DNA of 13,547 nucleotides from an uncultured Alphaproteobacteria bacterium (GTDB taxonomy: Bacteria; Pseudomonadota; Alphaproteobacteria; Micavibrionales; Micavibrionaceae), in contig CAKTCH010000016.1 of NCBI GenBank assembly GCA_934538895.1, forward strand, positions 1-13,547, given 5' to 3'. The notes beneath the pieces are model-generated. The model did no database searches, was not told the DNA's origin, and worked only from the letters and a program-made list of their open reading frames with translations. Below, piece by piece: positions 1 to 7,505 of this stretch; position 1 is the first letter of the stretch; every line of letters starts with the position of its first letter. Made by a program: the position numbers and the translations under genes.

Positions 1-38
1 GTCAGGGACAGTGCGATTTCGAAACTGAGGAATAAAAG

Positions 39-1310
39 ATGAGACGTGTAGTCGTAACAGGCATGGGCATGGTTTCGCCATTGGGCGTGGGCGTCGACCG
101 CAACTGGGAACGCATCACCAACGCCGAAAGCGGCATTCGCCGTATTCAGGGTTTCGACGCCTCCGATATCGCCGCGCAGATCGCGGGCGAAGTGCCGCGC
201 ACGACAGACGAAGCCCCCACCGACGGCAGCTTCAATCCCGATATCTACGTCCTGCCGAAAGAGCAGAAGAAGATGGACATCTTCATCGTCTTCGCCATAG
301 CGGCAGCCCACGAAGCGATCGCAGATTCCGGCTGGAAACCTGAAAGCGAAGAAGAACGCTGCCGTACCGGCGTGCTGATCGGCTCGGGCATCGGCGGGTT
401 GCAATCGCTTTATGAAAGCTCGGTGACGCTGCATGAGAAAGGGCCGCGCCGCCTCTCGCCGTTCACCGTACCGGCCATGCTGATCAATCTCGCTTCCGGG
501 CATGTTTCGATCGAGCATGGATTCAAGGGCCCGAACCATTCCGTGGTCACGGCCTGCGCCACCGGCACGCACGCCATCGGCGACGCCGCGCGCCTGATTA
601 TGTTCGGCGATGCCGACGTGATGGTGGCGGGGGGGGCTGAATCCGCCGTGAACCGTCTGGGTGTCGCCAGTTTCGCCGCGATTCGCGCGCTTTCCACCGG
701 CTGCAACGATCGCCCGACCGAAGCCTCGCGCCCGTTCGACGAGGCGCGCGACGGTTTCGTCATCGGCGAGGGCGCCGGTATCGTCGTGCTGGAGGAGTAC
801 GAACACGCGAAAAAGCGCGGCGCGAAAATTTACGCCGAAGTGATCGGCTACGGCCTTTCGGGCGACGCCTTCCACATGACGGCCCCGGCGGAAGACGGCA
901 ATGGCGGTTTCCGCGCCATGGAAGCCGCTTTGAAACATGCGAAAATCAGCCCGGCGGACGTCGATTATATCAACGCGCACGGCACATCCACTCCCGTGGG
1001 CGACGGCATCGAATGCACGGCGGTCAAACGCCTGTTCGCGGGCAGCCTCGATAAAGTCTCCATGTCCTCGACCAAATCCGCCATCGGCCACCTGCTGGGC
1101 GCGGCGGGCGCCGTGGAAGCGATCTATTCCATCAAGGCTATCCAGACCGGCATCCTGCCGCCGACGCTCAATCTTGAAAATATATCGGAACCGTGCCGGG
1201 GCCTCGATCTCGTGCCCCAGGTCGCGAAGGAGAAAAAGGTCGATATCGCGCTTTCCAATTCCTTTGGTTTTGGCGGCACCAATGCCAGCTTGGTGATGAA
1301 AGCGGTTTAA
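39..1310 (+). CDS. fabF: beta-ketoacyl-ACP synthase II (FabF)
   Basis: Condensing enzyme of type II fatty acid synthesis in the cytosol: it joins malonyl-ACP to a growing acyl-ACP with loss of CO2. The 423-residue protein is near the usual FabF length (about 410-420). The thiolase-fold catalytic triad is visible: nucleophile Cys173 in TACATGTHAIGD, His314 in NAHGTSTPVGD and His351 in SAIGHLLGAAGA, with Lys346 just before the last. The C-terminal SNSFGFGGTNASLV motif is also present. An AGG-containing ribosome site lies about 8 bases before the ATG, and residue 1 begins the usual RRVVVTGMG strand, so the start is secure. In many alphaproteobacteria acpP precedes and mltG follows fabF; mltG follows here, and acpP would lie outside the window. 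The 38 bases before the start hold no recognisable acpP end. KAS II is preferred over KAS I from overall motif spelling and context. Confidence 0.97.
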   Translation: MRRVVVTGMGMVSPLGVGVDRNWERITNAESGIRRIQGFDASDIAAQIAGEVPRTTDEAPTDGSFNPDIYVLPKEQKKMDIFIVFAIAAAHEAIADSGWKPESEEERCRTGVLIGSGIGGLQSLYESSVTLHEKGPRRLSPFTVPAMLINLASGHVSIEHGFKGPNHSVVTACATGTHAIGDAARLIMFGDADVMVAGGAESAVNRLGVASFAAIRALSTGCNDRPTEASRPFDEARDGFVIGEGAGIVVLEEYEHAKKRGAKIYAEVIGYGLSGDAFHMTAPAEDGNGGFRAMEAALKHAKISPADVDYINAHGTSTPVGDGIECTAVKRLFAGSLDKVSMSSTKSAIGHLLGAAGAVEAIYSIKAIQTGILPPTLNLENISEPCRGLDLVPQVAKEKKVDIALSNSFGFGGTNASLVMKAV

Positions 1311-1335
1311 ATCATCGGGGAGGCGCGGTGATTTT
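1309..1335 (+). terminator. stem-loop after fabF, possible weak terminator or attenuator
   Basis: Bases 1309-1317 pair with 1326-1334 (nine pairs including one G-U), closing an eight-base loop. The 3' arm ends in TTTT, after which the sequence turns to GGGAC, so the U tract is short. It begins inside the fabF stop codon. It could reduce read-through into mltG. The loop and 5' arm also contain GGGGAGG, which could act as a ribosome site for the mini-ORF at 1328. Confidence 0.35.
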
Positions 1336-1378
1336 GGGACTATCCAGTTCCTTTCCCACCTGTATAATTTCCCGATGA
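1328..1378 (+). CDS. possible 16-codon leader mini-ORF coupled to mltG
   Basis: A GTG codon at 1328 follows a GGGGAGG purine run (1317-1323) with a short four-base gap. The frame reads 16 codons (MILGLSSSFPTCIISR, taking GTG as Met) and stops at TGA 1376-1378, which overlaps the mltG ATG as ATGA. This geometry is typical of translational coupling and could explain why mltG has no ribosome site of its own. The spacing is tight and the peptide resembles nothing known, so this is a hypothesis; an alternative is leaderless translation of mltG. Confidence 0.3.
   Translation: MILGLSSSFPTCIISR
1363..1368 (+). promoter_or_regulatory. possible -10 box directly upstream of mltG
   Basis: A perfect TATAAT sits six bases before the mltG ATG. 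If used, transcription would begin at or next to the start codon and give a leaderless mRNA. No good -35 hexamer is found at 16-18 bases (the sequence there is about CTATCC); TTGGGA at 1334-1339 is 23 bases away, which is too far. Treated as a candidate only. Confidence 0.3.
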
Positions 1379-2373
1379 AATCTTTTATCTCGATCCTCAC
1401 ATTCACCACGACGCTTCTGCTATTGCTCGGCGTTGGCGCGGGGCTTTGGTGCCTGCATGAATACCGCAAGCCGGGGCCGCTCGCGGAAACCAGGCTGATT
1501 CTGATCGATCGCGGCAGCGGCCTTGCCGGTATCGCGGCGCGCCTGAAAAGCGATGGGGCCATCACGCACGATCTGATCTTCAAGATCGCGGCGCGCCTGA
1601 AACAGGTTCACACGCAACTTAAAGCCGGCGAATACGAAATTCCGCCACGGGCTTCGATGGCGCAGATCCTGCACAAGATGGTGGCGGGCGAAGTCTATGA
1701 CCGTAAAGTCACCTTCCGTGAAGGTCTGACCAGCTGGCAAGTGGTGCAGATTTTAAACCGTACCGCCGAACTCTCCGGTGATCCTGTCACGGTGATTCCC
1801 GAAGAAGGTTCGCTGCTGCCCGATACCTATCACTATATGAAATCGGACACGCGGGAAAAGCTGATCGCGCAGATGCAGGCGGCGATGAAGAAAACGCAGG
1901 ACGATCTCTGGCCCACGCGCGTCGCCGATCTGCCGGTCGTGAATATGAGCGAGGTCATGGTACTGGCCTCCATCGTCGAGAAGGAGACGGGCGTTCCCGA
2001 TGAGCGCCGCAAGGTCGCGGGGGTTTTCATCAACCGCCTCAAGCGCGGGATGCCGTTGCAATCCGACCCGACCGCGATTTACGCCCTGACCAAAGGCGAG
2101 ATTAAGGAAGACGGCATGGGTCCGCTGGGCCGCCGCCTGTTGCGCAGGGATCTGGAGATCGATTCGCCTTACAACACTTATAAATATCCGGGCCTGCCGC
2201 CGGGGCCGATCGCCAATCCGGGCCGCGAATCGATTGCCGCCGTCTTGAATCCCGAAACGCACAGCTATATCTATTTCGTGGCTGACGGCACGGGCGGTCA
2301 TGTGTTTGCCGAAACGTTGGCGGAACACGAGGCCAATGTGGTAAAATGGCGCAAGATACGCGCACAGCAATAA
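1375..2373 (+). CDS. mltG: endolytic murein transglycosylase MltG (YceG-like)
   Basis: Inner-membrane lytic transglycosylase that cleaves nascent peptidoglycan strands and is thought to set glycan chain length. The protein has 332 residues, the usual size. A single N-terminal membrane helix (about residues 5-27) is followed by a periplasmic YceG domain. Family motifs are clear: EGSLLPDTYHY (144-154), LASIVEKETG (197-206) holding the probable catalytic Glu202, VFINRL, LQSDPT (228-233), and SPYNTYKYPGLPPGPI near 264-279, then a C-terminal FVADGTGGH segment. The ATG at 1375 is chosen because it precedes the membrane helix and no other ATG, GTG or TTG lies just upstream in frame, yet no Shine-Dalgarno site is present. 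It lies 64 bases after fabF, the usual alphaproteobacterial neighbour, and 18 bases before the next gene. Confidence 0.96.
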   Translation: MKSFISILTFTTTLLLLLGVGAGLWCLHEYRKPGPLAETRLILIDRGSGLAGIAARLKSDGAITHDLIFKIAARLKQVHTQLKAGEYEIPPRASMAQILHKMVAGEVYDRKVTFREGLTSWQVVQILNRTAELSGDPVTVIPEEGSLLPDTYHYMKSDTREKLIAQMQAAMKKTQDDLWPTRVADLPVVNMSEVMVLASIVEKETGVPDERRKVAGVFINRLKRGMPLQSDPTAIYALTKGEIKEDGMGPLGRRLLRRDLEIDSPYNTYKYPGLPPGPIANPGRESIAAVLNPETHSYIYFVADGTGGHVFAETLAEHEANVVKWRKIRAQQ

Positions 2374-2391
2374 AACAGGGATTTAAAAATT

Positions 2392-2703
2392 ATGGGTAAG
2401 CCGACTACCAGCCTTTCCGCGCCGCAGGTGCATAGCATTCTGAAGCAGTTCAATTACGAGATGGTACCAGCGGACCTGGACCGCCCCCTGAAGAAGATCG
2501 CCAAGAGCGCCGCAAAAGATTTCCCTGGTATAAAAATGTCAACGGGGGGCGACAGCGTCTATTTCCGTTATGCAGGCCACGACGGCAAGGGGCCGGCGGG
2601 CGAATTCTTCGTACAGGCCAAAGGCATGATGCTGGAGAACTCGGTCAAAAAGCTGGAGCAGCTCACGGGCATCAAATTCGCGCAGCATGTGTTAAAGCGC
2701 TAA
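2392..2703 (+). CDS. small conserved-looking protein of unknown function
   Basis: A 103-residue protein that I do not recognise. It is lysine-rich and probably soluble: no signal peptide or membrane helix is seen. The N-terminal part (QVHSILKQF) looks helical, a central part has alternating hydrophobic residues around DSVYFRYAG and GEFFVQAKG suggesting beta strands, and the C-terminus (NSVKKLEQLTG) is again helical. An AGGGA ribosome site precedes the ATG by about 11 bases and the gene starts 18 bases after mltG, so it is probably the last gene of that operon. Its stop codon overlaps the stop of the convergent gene on the other strand. Codon use and base composition match its neighbours. Confidence 0.7.
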   Translation: MGKPTTSLSAPQVHSILKQFNYEMVPADLDRPLKKIAKSAAKDFPGIKMSTGGDSVYFRYAGHDGKGPAGEFFVQAKGMMLENSVKKLEQLTGIKFAQHVLKR

Positions 2704-3332
2704 CGTCTGCCTTGATCGTCGTCTTCGTCATCACGATGCGTGGGCGGCTTGCGTCCGCGCAGGGGGTTTACTTGCCCCGTGGTGCCACGGCCACCGCCGC
2801 CGCCGAGATGCAGGCCCGGCGCGTTCGGCCCCTTGGGCGCCAGCGTCGGGGCGATCTCCATCGTGCGCTGACGCACGAGATTCGGCGCGAATTTCATCAG
2901 TGCCGCGCTCATGCCGCCCATGACGGAACCGCTGGCGCTTTCGTCCGCCAGGTCTTCGCGGTGAATCGGCTGTCCTTTAACGCACGCTTTCAGGAAACGC
3001 TCGAAGGCGATCACGGATGAGCGGGGTTTGGCAAAGCGCGCGCGATCGTTATTCGCCGCCGGGTCGTTCAGCAGTAAAACCGGCACCTGACGGTTTTCAC
3101 GGATCTCGCCGTCGACGATGGTGCCGATGTGGATCGATGTGGCGTAATACAGCAATTCGACATAGCTGTCATCGACGGGGATATTGAGATCGAGGGGGTC
3201 GAGTTCGGTATATTCAATGCTCAGAAGCCCGGTATCGGAATCGAACATGATCCCGGCCACGGGACTGCCCGCAGCCCGATCGCACACCAGTCCAGCTTCT
3301 CCGTTATTTGCCAGTAAAAGATCGATGTTCAA
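2700..3332 (-). CDS. unknown protein with Gly-rich linker and charged tail
   Basis: A 210-residue protein that I do not recognise. Residues 1-120 look like a folded alpha/beta domain; the first 30 residues (MNIDLLLANNGEAGLVCDRA) and DPLDLNIPVDDSYVELLYYA suggest strands and a helix. The last third is low complexity: Pro-rich near 160-172, LGGGGGRG at 176-183, then RGRKPPTHRDDEDDDQGRR, probably disordered. No membrane segment. The start is TTG, supported by an AAGGA site six bases upstream; no ATG is available in frame nearby. Its stop overlaps the stop of the convergent gene on the plus strand. It lies 168 bases downstream of the GGDEF-EAL gene and in the same direction, so it could be co-transcribed with it or have its own promoter. 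Confidence 0.7.
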   Translation of the reverse strand: MNIDLLLANNGEAGLVCDRAAGSPVAGIMFDSDTGLLSIEYTELDPLDLNIPVDDSYVELLYYATSIHIGTIVDGEIRENRQVPVLLLNDPAANNDRARFAKPRSSVIAFERFLKACVKGQPIHREDLADESASGSVMGGMSAALMKFAPNLVRQRTMEIAPTLAPKGPNAPGLHLGGGGGRGTTGQVNPLRGRKPPTHRDDEDDDQGRR

Positions 3333-3338
3333 AGAAAA

Positions 3339-3343
3339 TCCTT
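3339..3343 (-). promoter_or_regulatory. Shine-Dalgarno site supporting a TTG start
   Basis: Read on the minus strand this is AAGGA, followed by six bases and then TTG at 3332. It decides the start of the unknown 210-residue protein in favour of a rare TTG codon. Confidence 0.6.
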
Positions 3344-3500
3344 GTTCGTTACCGGATCAATATAAGCGCGCGCCTTAATAAATGTAAGGCCATAAAGAAA
3401 GTAAAAAGCGGAAGGGGTAAACCGGCCTTTCTGCAAATACCTGTAATATAAATGAAATTGATGCAACGAACTTGCCGTTTGCGCGGTTCGCAGGCCTGTG

Positions 3501-5762
3501 TCAGGAAAAGCTTGAAATGTCGCCGCCATAGGTGGTGATGAATTCGTGGAATTTGTCCTTCGGCACCGGTTTGGAATAGCGGAAGCCCTGTACCTCGTCA
3601 CAGCTCTGCGCGATGAGGAATTGCTCGTGGTCTTTCGTTTCCACGCCTTCGGCGATGACTTTCAAGTTCAGCGAGTGGCCGAGTGCTACGATCGTGCGGG
3701 CGATGGCGGCGTCATCCGGGTTCTGCAAGGCGTTGCGGATGAAGGACTGGTCGATTTTCAGGCGGTCGATGGGGAACTGGCGCAGATATGAAAGCGACGA
3801 ATAGCCGGTACCGAAATCGTCAATCGCCAGTTCGACGCCCAGACCATGCAGGTTCTGCAGGATGGCGATGGTGTGCTGGATATCTTCCATGAAGACGGAT
3901 TCCGTGACTTCCAGCTCCAGGCGATGCGGTGGCAGGCCGCTTTCGCGCAGGAGTCTGGACGTATAGGCGACGATATCGCTTTGGTAGAATTGCGCGCCGG
4001 ATACGTTGACGGCGATGCGGATATCGTGGCCCGCGTTGTGCCATGTCATGGCGGTCGTGACGGCGGTTTTCATCACCCATTCGCCGATCGGGACGATCAG
4101 GCCGGATTGCTCGGCGATCGGGATGAACTCGGCGGGGGAAATGAAGTGACCGCCTTCCTTGCTGCCGTCGGGCTTCCACCAGCGGATGAGCGCTTCGGCG
4201 CCGATGACCTTGCCGGTCTTCAAATCCAGCTGCGGCTGGTAATAAAGCAGCAGCTGGTCTTTTTCCATCGCGTCGCGCAGATCGCGCAGCATCTGGAAGC
4301 GCAATTGTACGGCGCGGTCGTAATCCTCGGAATACTCCTTGATAGTGTCGCGGCCATCTTCCTTGGCGCGGTTCAGCGCGATATCGGCGTGCTTGAGCAC
4401 CTGATCCGGATCGACGCCGTCATCGGGGAACGTGGCCACGCCGATGGAGGAACGGATCTGGAAGTTTTCATTGAAAACCTTGAACGGTTCGGAACGGATA
4501 ACGCCGATGACGCGCTCGGCGACGTCACGCGACGTAATGGTGTTGCCGGTCAGCGGTATGGTGATGGCGAACTCATCGGCGTCCACGCGCGCGACGATCG
4601 CCTGTTCCGGCAGGGAGGCCCGCAGACGTTTGGCGACGCCGCGCAGGATCGCGTCGCCCACATTATGGCCCATCGTATCGTTGATATCCTTGAAATGGTC
4701 GAGGTCCATGGCGATGACGGCATAGCGGCCCGGATTTTCGGTGCCTTGCGTTCTTGCCATTTCATTCAGCTTTTGCAGGAATAAAATGCGATTCGGCAGG
4801 CTGGTCAGCGTATCGTAATAAGCAAGCTTGTGAATCTGGTCCTGCGCGGCGCTCTTGATGCGTTTGATGTTGTCGGCGTTCTGCTTTATCAGGGACAGCG
4901 CGATTTCAATGGCGCTGCCGATTTCATCGGTCGGATCGAACGGTGATTTTTCCACGCGCGGATTTTCGGGGTTTTCGGACGCGCGCATCAGGTTGGAGCG
5001 CAGGAACAGAATCGGTTCCAGCAGCCAGTGCCCGAGCGCCATCATCAAGACCGTGGTGACGAAGGCGGACATCAGCAGCATGATCAGGATGGTTTGCTCG
5101 ACATAATCGAAAACCTTTTGCTGCACCATAGCGGAATCGACCTTGGCCACGACGACGAACGGGCGGCTCAGGGCTTTGGGGCGGAAGATCATTTCATAAT
5201 ATGAATTATCAGCGGCGTAGTAGGGCTGTGCCGTATAACCATTCCGGATGTCCAGTGTCGTGATCAGCGGGTCGCCGTACGTTTTCAGCAGATTATAGTC
5301 GACGGAATAAATGGCCATGCCCTGAATGCGCGTACCTTCCAGCACGCGGTTCGCTTCCTCGGTATCGATCGGCGAAGCCAGCAGGTCGGTAATACGTTCC
5401 TCGATCAGCGGTGCAATGGCGGAACGCGCCGCTTCGGTAATCTCGTCAAGGCGTTCCTGACGGTAGGTCGAGATATTCATGCTGAGAATAACCACCTGGA
5501 CGGTCAGGATGGTCAGGAAGACGACCATCGTGATGCGCCAGCTCAGGCGGCTCTTCCAGATATCGCCGGGCGATCTGATCCACAGGCTGCTTAAGGATGA
5601 ACTGCGTGCCGGCTCTACGCGGGCGGCACGGCGCGATGTCGTGCGGGCGGCGGCGGGGGCGGATCCTTTATTGGAAATGGCAGCGGCAGCCGCACCGCCG
5701 TGCGCGGTCGCTGCAGGACGTGCCGGAGGCTGGTTGCCCGTCTGTCTGGTCGGCGTTGTCAT
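3501..5762 (-). CDS. membrane c-di-GMP protein, degenerate GGDEF plus intact EAL
   Basis: A 753-residue inner-membrane signalling protein, most likely a cyclic-di-GMP phosphodiesterase. Order: Ala/Pro/Arg-rich cytosolic N-terminus (1-70), membrane helix (about 77-97), periplasmic sensor region (98-222), second helix (about 223-248), HAMP-like linker (249-305), GGDEF domain (about 310-480) and EAL domain (about 490-745). The GGDEF active-site motif reads DADEF (394-398) and no RxxD inhibitory site precedes it, so cyclase activity is doubtful. EAL motifs are intact: EALIRW (523-528), NVSGAQF (586-592), EVTES (618-622), DDFGTGYSSL (648-657), KID (669-671), AEGVET (704-709), and QGF then SKP near 725-732. 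The ATG is the first start after an in-frame TAA; the nearest AGGA lies 16 bases upstream, so initiation looks weak. The domain order resembles many proteobacterial sensor GGDEF-EAL proteins. Confidence 0.93.
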   Translation of the reverse strand: MTTPTRQTGNQPPARPAATAHGGAAAAAISNKGSAPAAARTTSRRAARVEPARSSSLSSLWIRSPGDIWKSRLSWRITMVVFLTILTVQVVILSMNISTYRQERLDEITEAARSAIAPLIEERITDLLASPIDTEEANRVLEGTRIQGMAIYSVDYNLLKTYGDPLITTLDIRNGYTAQPYYAADNSYYEMIFRPKALSRPFVVVAKVDSAMVQQKVFDYVEQTILIMLLMSAFVTTVLMMALGHWLLEPILFLRSNLMRASENPENPRVEKSPFDPTDEIGSAIEIALSLIKQNADNIKRIKSAAQDQIHKLAYYDTLTSLPNRILFLQKLNEMARTQGTENPGRYAVIAMDLDHFKDINDTMGHNVGDAILRGVAKRLRASLPEQAIVARVDADEFAITIPLTGNTITSRDVAERVIGVIRSEPFKVFNENFQIRSSIGVATFPDDGVDPDQVLKHADIALNRAKEDGRDTIKEYSEDYDRAVQLRFQMLRDLRDAMEKDQLLLYYQPQLDLKTGKVIGAEALIRWWKPDGSKEGGHFISPAEFIPIAEQSGLIVPIGEWVMKTAVTTAMTWHNAGHDIRIAVNVSGAQFYQSDIVAYTSRLLRESGLPPHRLELEVTESVFMEDIQHTIAILQNLHGLGVELAIDDFGTGYSSLSYLRQFPIDRLKIDQSFIRNALQNPDDAAIARTIVALGHSLNLKVIAEGVETKDHEQFLIAQSCDEVQGFRYSKPVPKDKFHEFITTYGGDISSFS

Positions 5763-6008
5763 GGCTACGCTTTAGTGTCCTGAAAAACAGTTGCATTTGA
5801 CCCGCGAACGCGATGAAACCCCTCGTTTCCCCACCACAAGTCCCCACTTTACCAGTTTACCGGGAAGTCATTAACAAGGGCTTTAAAAATGGGCCTGAAG
5901 CGGCCAGAGGGAATTTCATAACGTGTTGGAATCAAACACATTTTCAGGGTATATCAAAAAAATCTAAAATAAAAGCCAAATTCGATATCCTGACGGATAT
6001 TCGCGTCC
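5763..6008. other. AT-richer intergenic region, 246 bases
   Basis: This gap lies between two minus-strand genes. It should hold the 3' end of the dihydroorotase transcript and the promoter of the GGDEF-EAL gene. A weak stem-loop sits near 5985-6000, listed separately. Two TTAA half-sites (5871-5874 and 5883-5886) are eight bases apart. No convincing -35/-10 pair was found, and the plus-strand open frame here has no ribosome site or recognisable product. Confidence 0.5.
5983..6003 (-). terminator. possible terminator after the dihydroorotase-like gene
   Basis: On the minus strand ATATCC-GTCA-GGATAT forms a hairpin, extendable by a further CG/CG pair around a bulged A. It starts a few bases after the stop codon and is followed by an AT-rich stretch with TTTTATTTT about ten bases further on. 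The stem is AT-rich and the U tract is not adjacent, so this is tentative. Confidence 0.35.
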
Positions 6009-7388
6009 TTATTCCGCGGCTTTCCCGGCGGAGAAGGAGAGCGGTAATTCACTACCCATCGTCTCCCTGAAGCGCACGGGCTGGCCGACCGGCAGGTTGC
6101 CGATCTCGCCATCCTGCATGACCACATGGCCGCGAATGATCGTGACTACGGGCCAGCCGGTGACTTTCATGCCGTCATAAGGCGTCCAGCCGGCTTTGGA
6201 TTTTTGCTGTTTGCTGGTGATCTCTTTCTGCGCCTTGAGATCGACGATGGTGAAGTCGGCGTCGTAGCCGGGGCAGATGCGGCCCTTGCCGGCGATCTGG
6301 TGCACGCGCGCGGGGCCGTAAGCGGTGAGATCGACGAAACGTTCCAGCGTCAGGCGGCCTTTATGCACATGATCGAGCATCACAGGCACCAGCGTCTGCA
6401 CGCCCGGCGTGCCGCTGGGGGACGCCGGATAAGCCTTGGCTTTTTCCTCCAGCGTATGCGGCGCATGGTCCGAACCGAGAATATCGATCAGGCCGTTGCG
6501 CACCGCTTTCCACAGGGCGTCCTGATGGCGCTGTTCACGGATCGGCGGGTTTTGCTGCGCGTGGGTGCCAAGGCGTTCGTAGCAGCCGGGGGCGGCGAGA
6601 GTCAGGTGATTGGGCAACACTTCGCAGGTGGCGATATCGCGGTTGGCGGCCAGAATATCCAGCTCTTCCGCGGTCGAGATATGCAGCACATGAACGCGCC
6701 GCCCGGTTTCGCGCGCGATGCGGATCAGGCGCGTGGTGGCGCTGACGCAGGATTCGGGCGAGCGCCAGACCGGGTGCAGCTTCACGTCGTCGCTATCGCC
6801 GAGAATGGTCTTTTTGTTCTCATTCATCATCATTTCGTCTTCGGCGTGCACCGCGACGATGCGTCTGCCGTTGGCCAGCACCGCGCGGACTTCGTCGTCG
6901 GTGGCGGAGAGAAGATCGCCGGTCGAAGAACCCATGAATATTTTCACGCCGCAAACGCCGGGCAGATTTTCCCATTCCGGCAGGTGCGGCGCGTTGACGG
7001 CGGTGCCCCCGAAATAAAAGGCGTAATCGCAGTAGGCGGATTGTTCAGCAATCGCCAGCTTTTCCGCGAGGGTTTCAGGCGTGACGGTCAGCGGCGTGGT
7101 GTTGGGCATTTCGAAGATCGCCGTCACCCCCCCGGCGGCGGCGGCCATGGTGCCGTGTTCGATATCTTCCTTGTGCGTGGCGCCCGGTTCGCGGAAATGG
7201 ACCTGCGTGTCGATCACGCCCGGCAATATGTGAAGGCCGCGGCAGGGAATGACGGTGCCGGCGCTGGCGCCGTCAAGGTCGCCGATAGCGGCAATCCGGC
7301 CCTGGCGAACGCCGATATCCACTTCAATCGTCATGCCGGGCAATACAGCGGTGCCGCCGCGCAGGATCAGGTCGTAGGTTTCGCTCAT
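6009..7388 (-). CDS. dihydroorotase-like cyclic amidohydrolase
   Basis: A 459-residue amidohydrolase of the class I dihydroorotase/allantoinase type, expected to open or close a cyclic amide such as dihydroorotate in pyrimidine synthesis. Metal-site candidates: the usual HxH motif reads Q62-V-H64 in DTQVHFREPG, Lys149 in GVKIFMGSS (probable carboxylated lysine), His181 in VHAEDE, His236 in HVLHIST and Asp307 in GSDHAPHT. The MPNTTPLT substrate-loop motif is present. Thus all expected ligands except the first histidine are visible. I recall that an alphaproteobacterial dihydroorotase subfamily also has Gln here, but could not check. The start has a good AAGGAAG ribosome site five bases upstream. 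No pyrB or other pyrimidine gene adjoins it, so it may be a second enzyme beside a true PyrC, or act on another substrate. Confidence 0.85.
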   Translation of the reverse strand: MSETYDLILRGGTAVLPGMTIEVDIGVRQGRIAAIGDLDGASAGTVIPCRGLHILPGVIDTQVHFREPGATHKEDIEHGTMAAAAGGVTAIFEMPNTTPLTVTPETLAEKLAIAEQSAYCDYAFYFGGTAVNAPHLPEWENLPGVCGVKIFMGSSTGDLLSATDDEVRAVLANGRRIVAVHAEDEMMMNENKKTILGDSDDVKLHPVWRSPESCVSATTRLIRIARETGRRVHVLHISTAEELDILAANRDIATCEVLPNHLTLAAPGCYERLGTHAQQNPPIREQRHQDALWKAVRNGLIDILGSDHAPHTLEEKAKAYPASPSGTPGVQTLVPVMLDHVHKGRLTLERFVDLTAYGPARVHQIAGKGRICPGYDADFTIVDLKAQKEITSKQQKSKAGWTPYDGMKVTGWPVVTIIRGHVVMQDGEIGNLPVGQPVRFRETMGSELPLSFSAGKAAE

Positions 7389-7467
7389 TCCGGCTTCCTT
7401 TAAGGGCTTAGGGGGGATTCACGGGCATTGGTAAACGATCTATAATCGGGAAACGCCCATGGACAGA

Positions 7468-7496
7468 AATATACAGAATATTAAATAATTGTACAA
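7468..7496 (-). promoter_or_regulatory. candidate sigma-70 type promoter for the dihydroorotase-like gene
   Basis: On the minus strand TTGTAC (7496-7491), a 17-base spacer and TATATT (7473-7468) make a good housekeeping-type promoter, about 80 bases from the start codon. It lies in an AT-rich island of the divergent gap. A dyad covers its -35 box (7484-7502). Confidence 0.55.
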
Positions 7497-7502
7497 ATTA
7501 TT
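7484..7502. promoter_or_regulatory. dyad symmetry, possible operator
   Basis: AATAATT and AATTATT are perfect inverted arms around GTACA, and the inner TTGTACAA is a perfect eight-base palindrome. The dyad overlaps the -35 hexamer of the leftward promoter and lies just upstream of the rightward response-regulator gene, so a bound protein could affect both. No known regulator consensus is recognised. Confidence 0.35.
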
Positions 7503-7505
7503 GGG

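Noticed and set aside
1..38. Possible end of acpP before fabF
   Set aside because: None of the three frames gives a recognisable acyl carrier protein C-terminus; the stretch is probably the gap between the two genes.
3846..4784. A 312-codon plus-strand open frame opposite the GGDEF-EAL gene
   Set aside because: The minus-strand protein is unmistakable; the opposite frame lacks any motif or start signal.
5871..5886. TTAA-N8-TTAA resembling a CtrA binding site upstream of the GGDEF-EAL gene
   Set aside because: The CtrA consensus needs a seven-base gap; here it is eight and no other flanking match is seen.
5813..6070. An 85-codon plus-strand open frame in the gap before the dihydroorotase-like gene
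   Set aside because: No ribosome site, mixed composition, and it runs into the end of the real minus-strand gene.
6126..7403. A 425-codon plus-strand open frame opposite the dihydroorotase-like gene
   Set aside because: It is His/Gly/Ala-rich with no domain, typical of an antisense shadow of a GC-rich gene.
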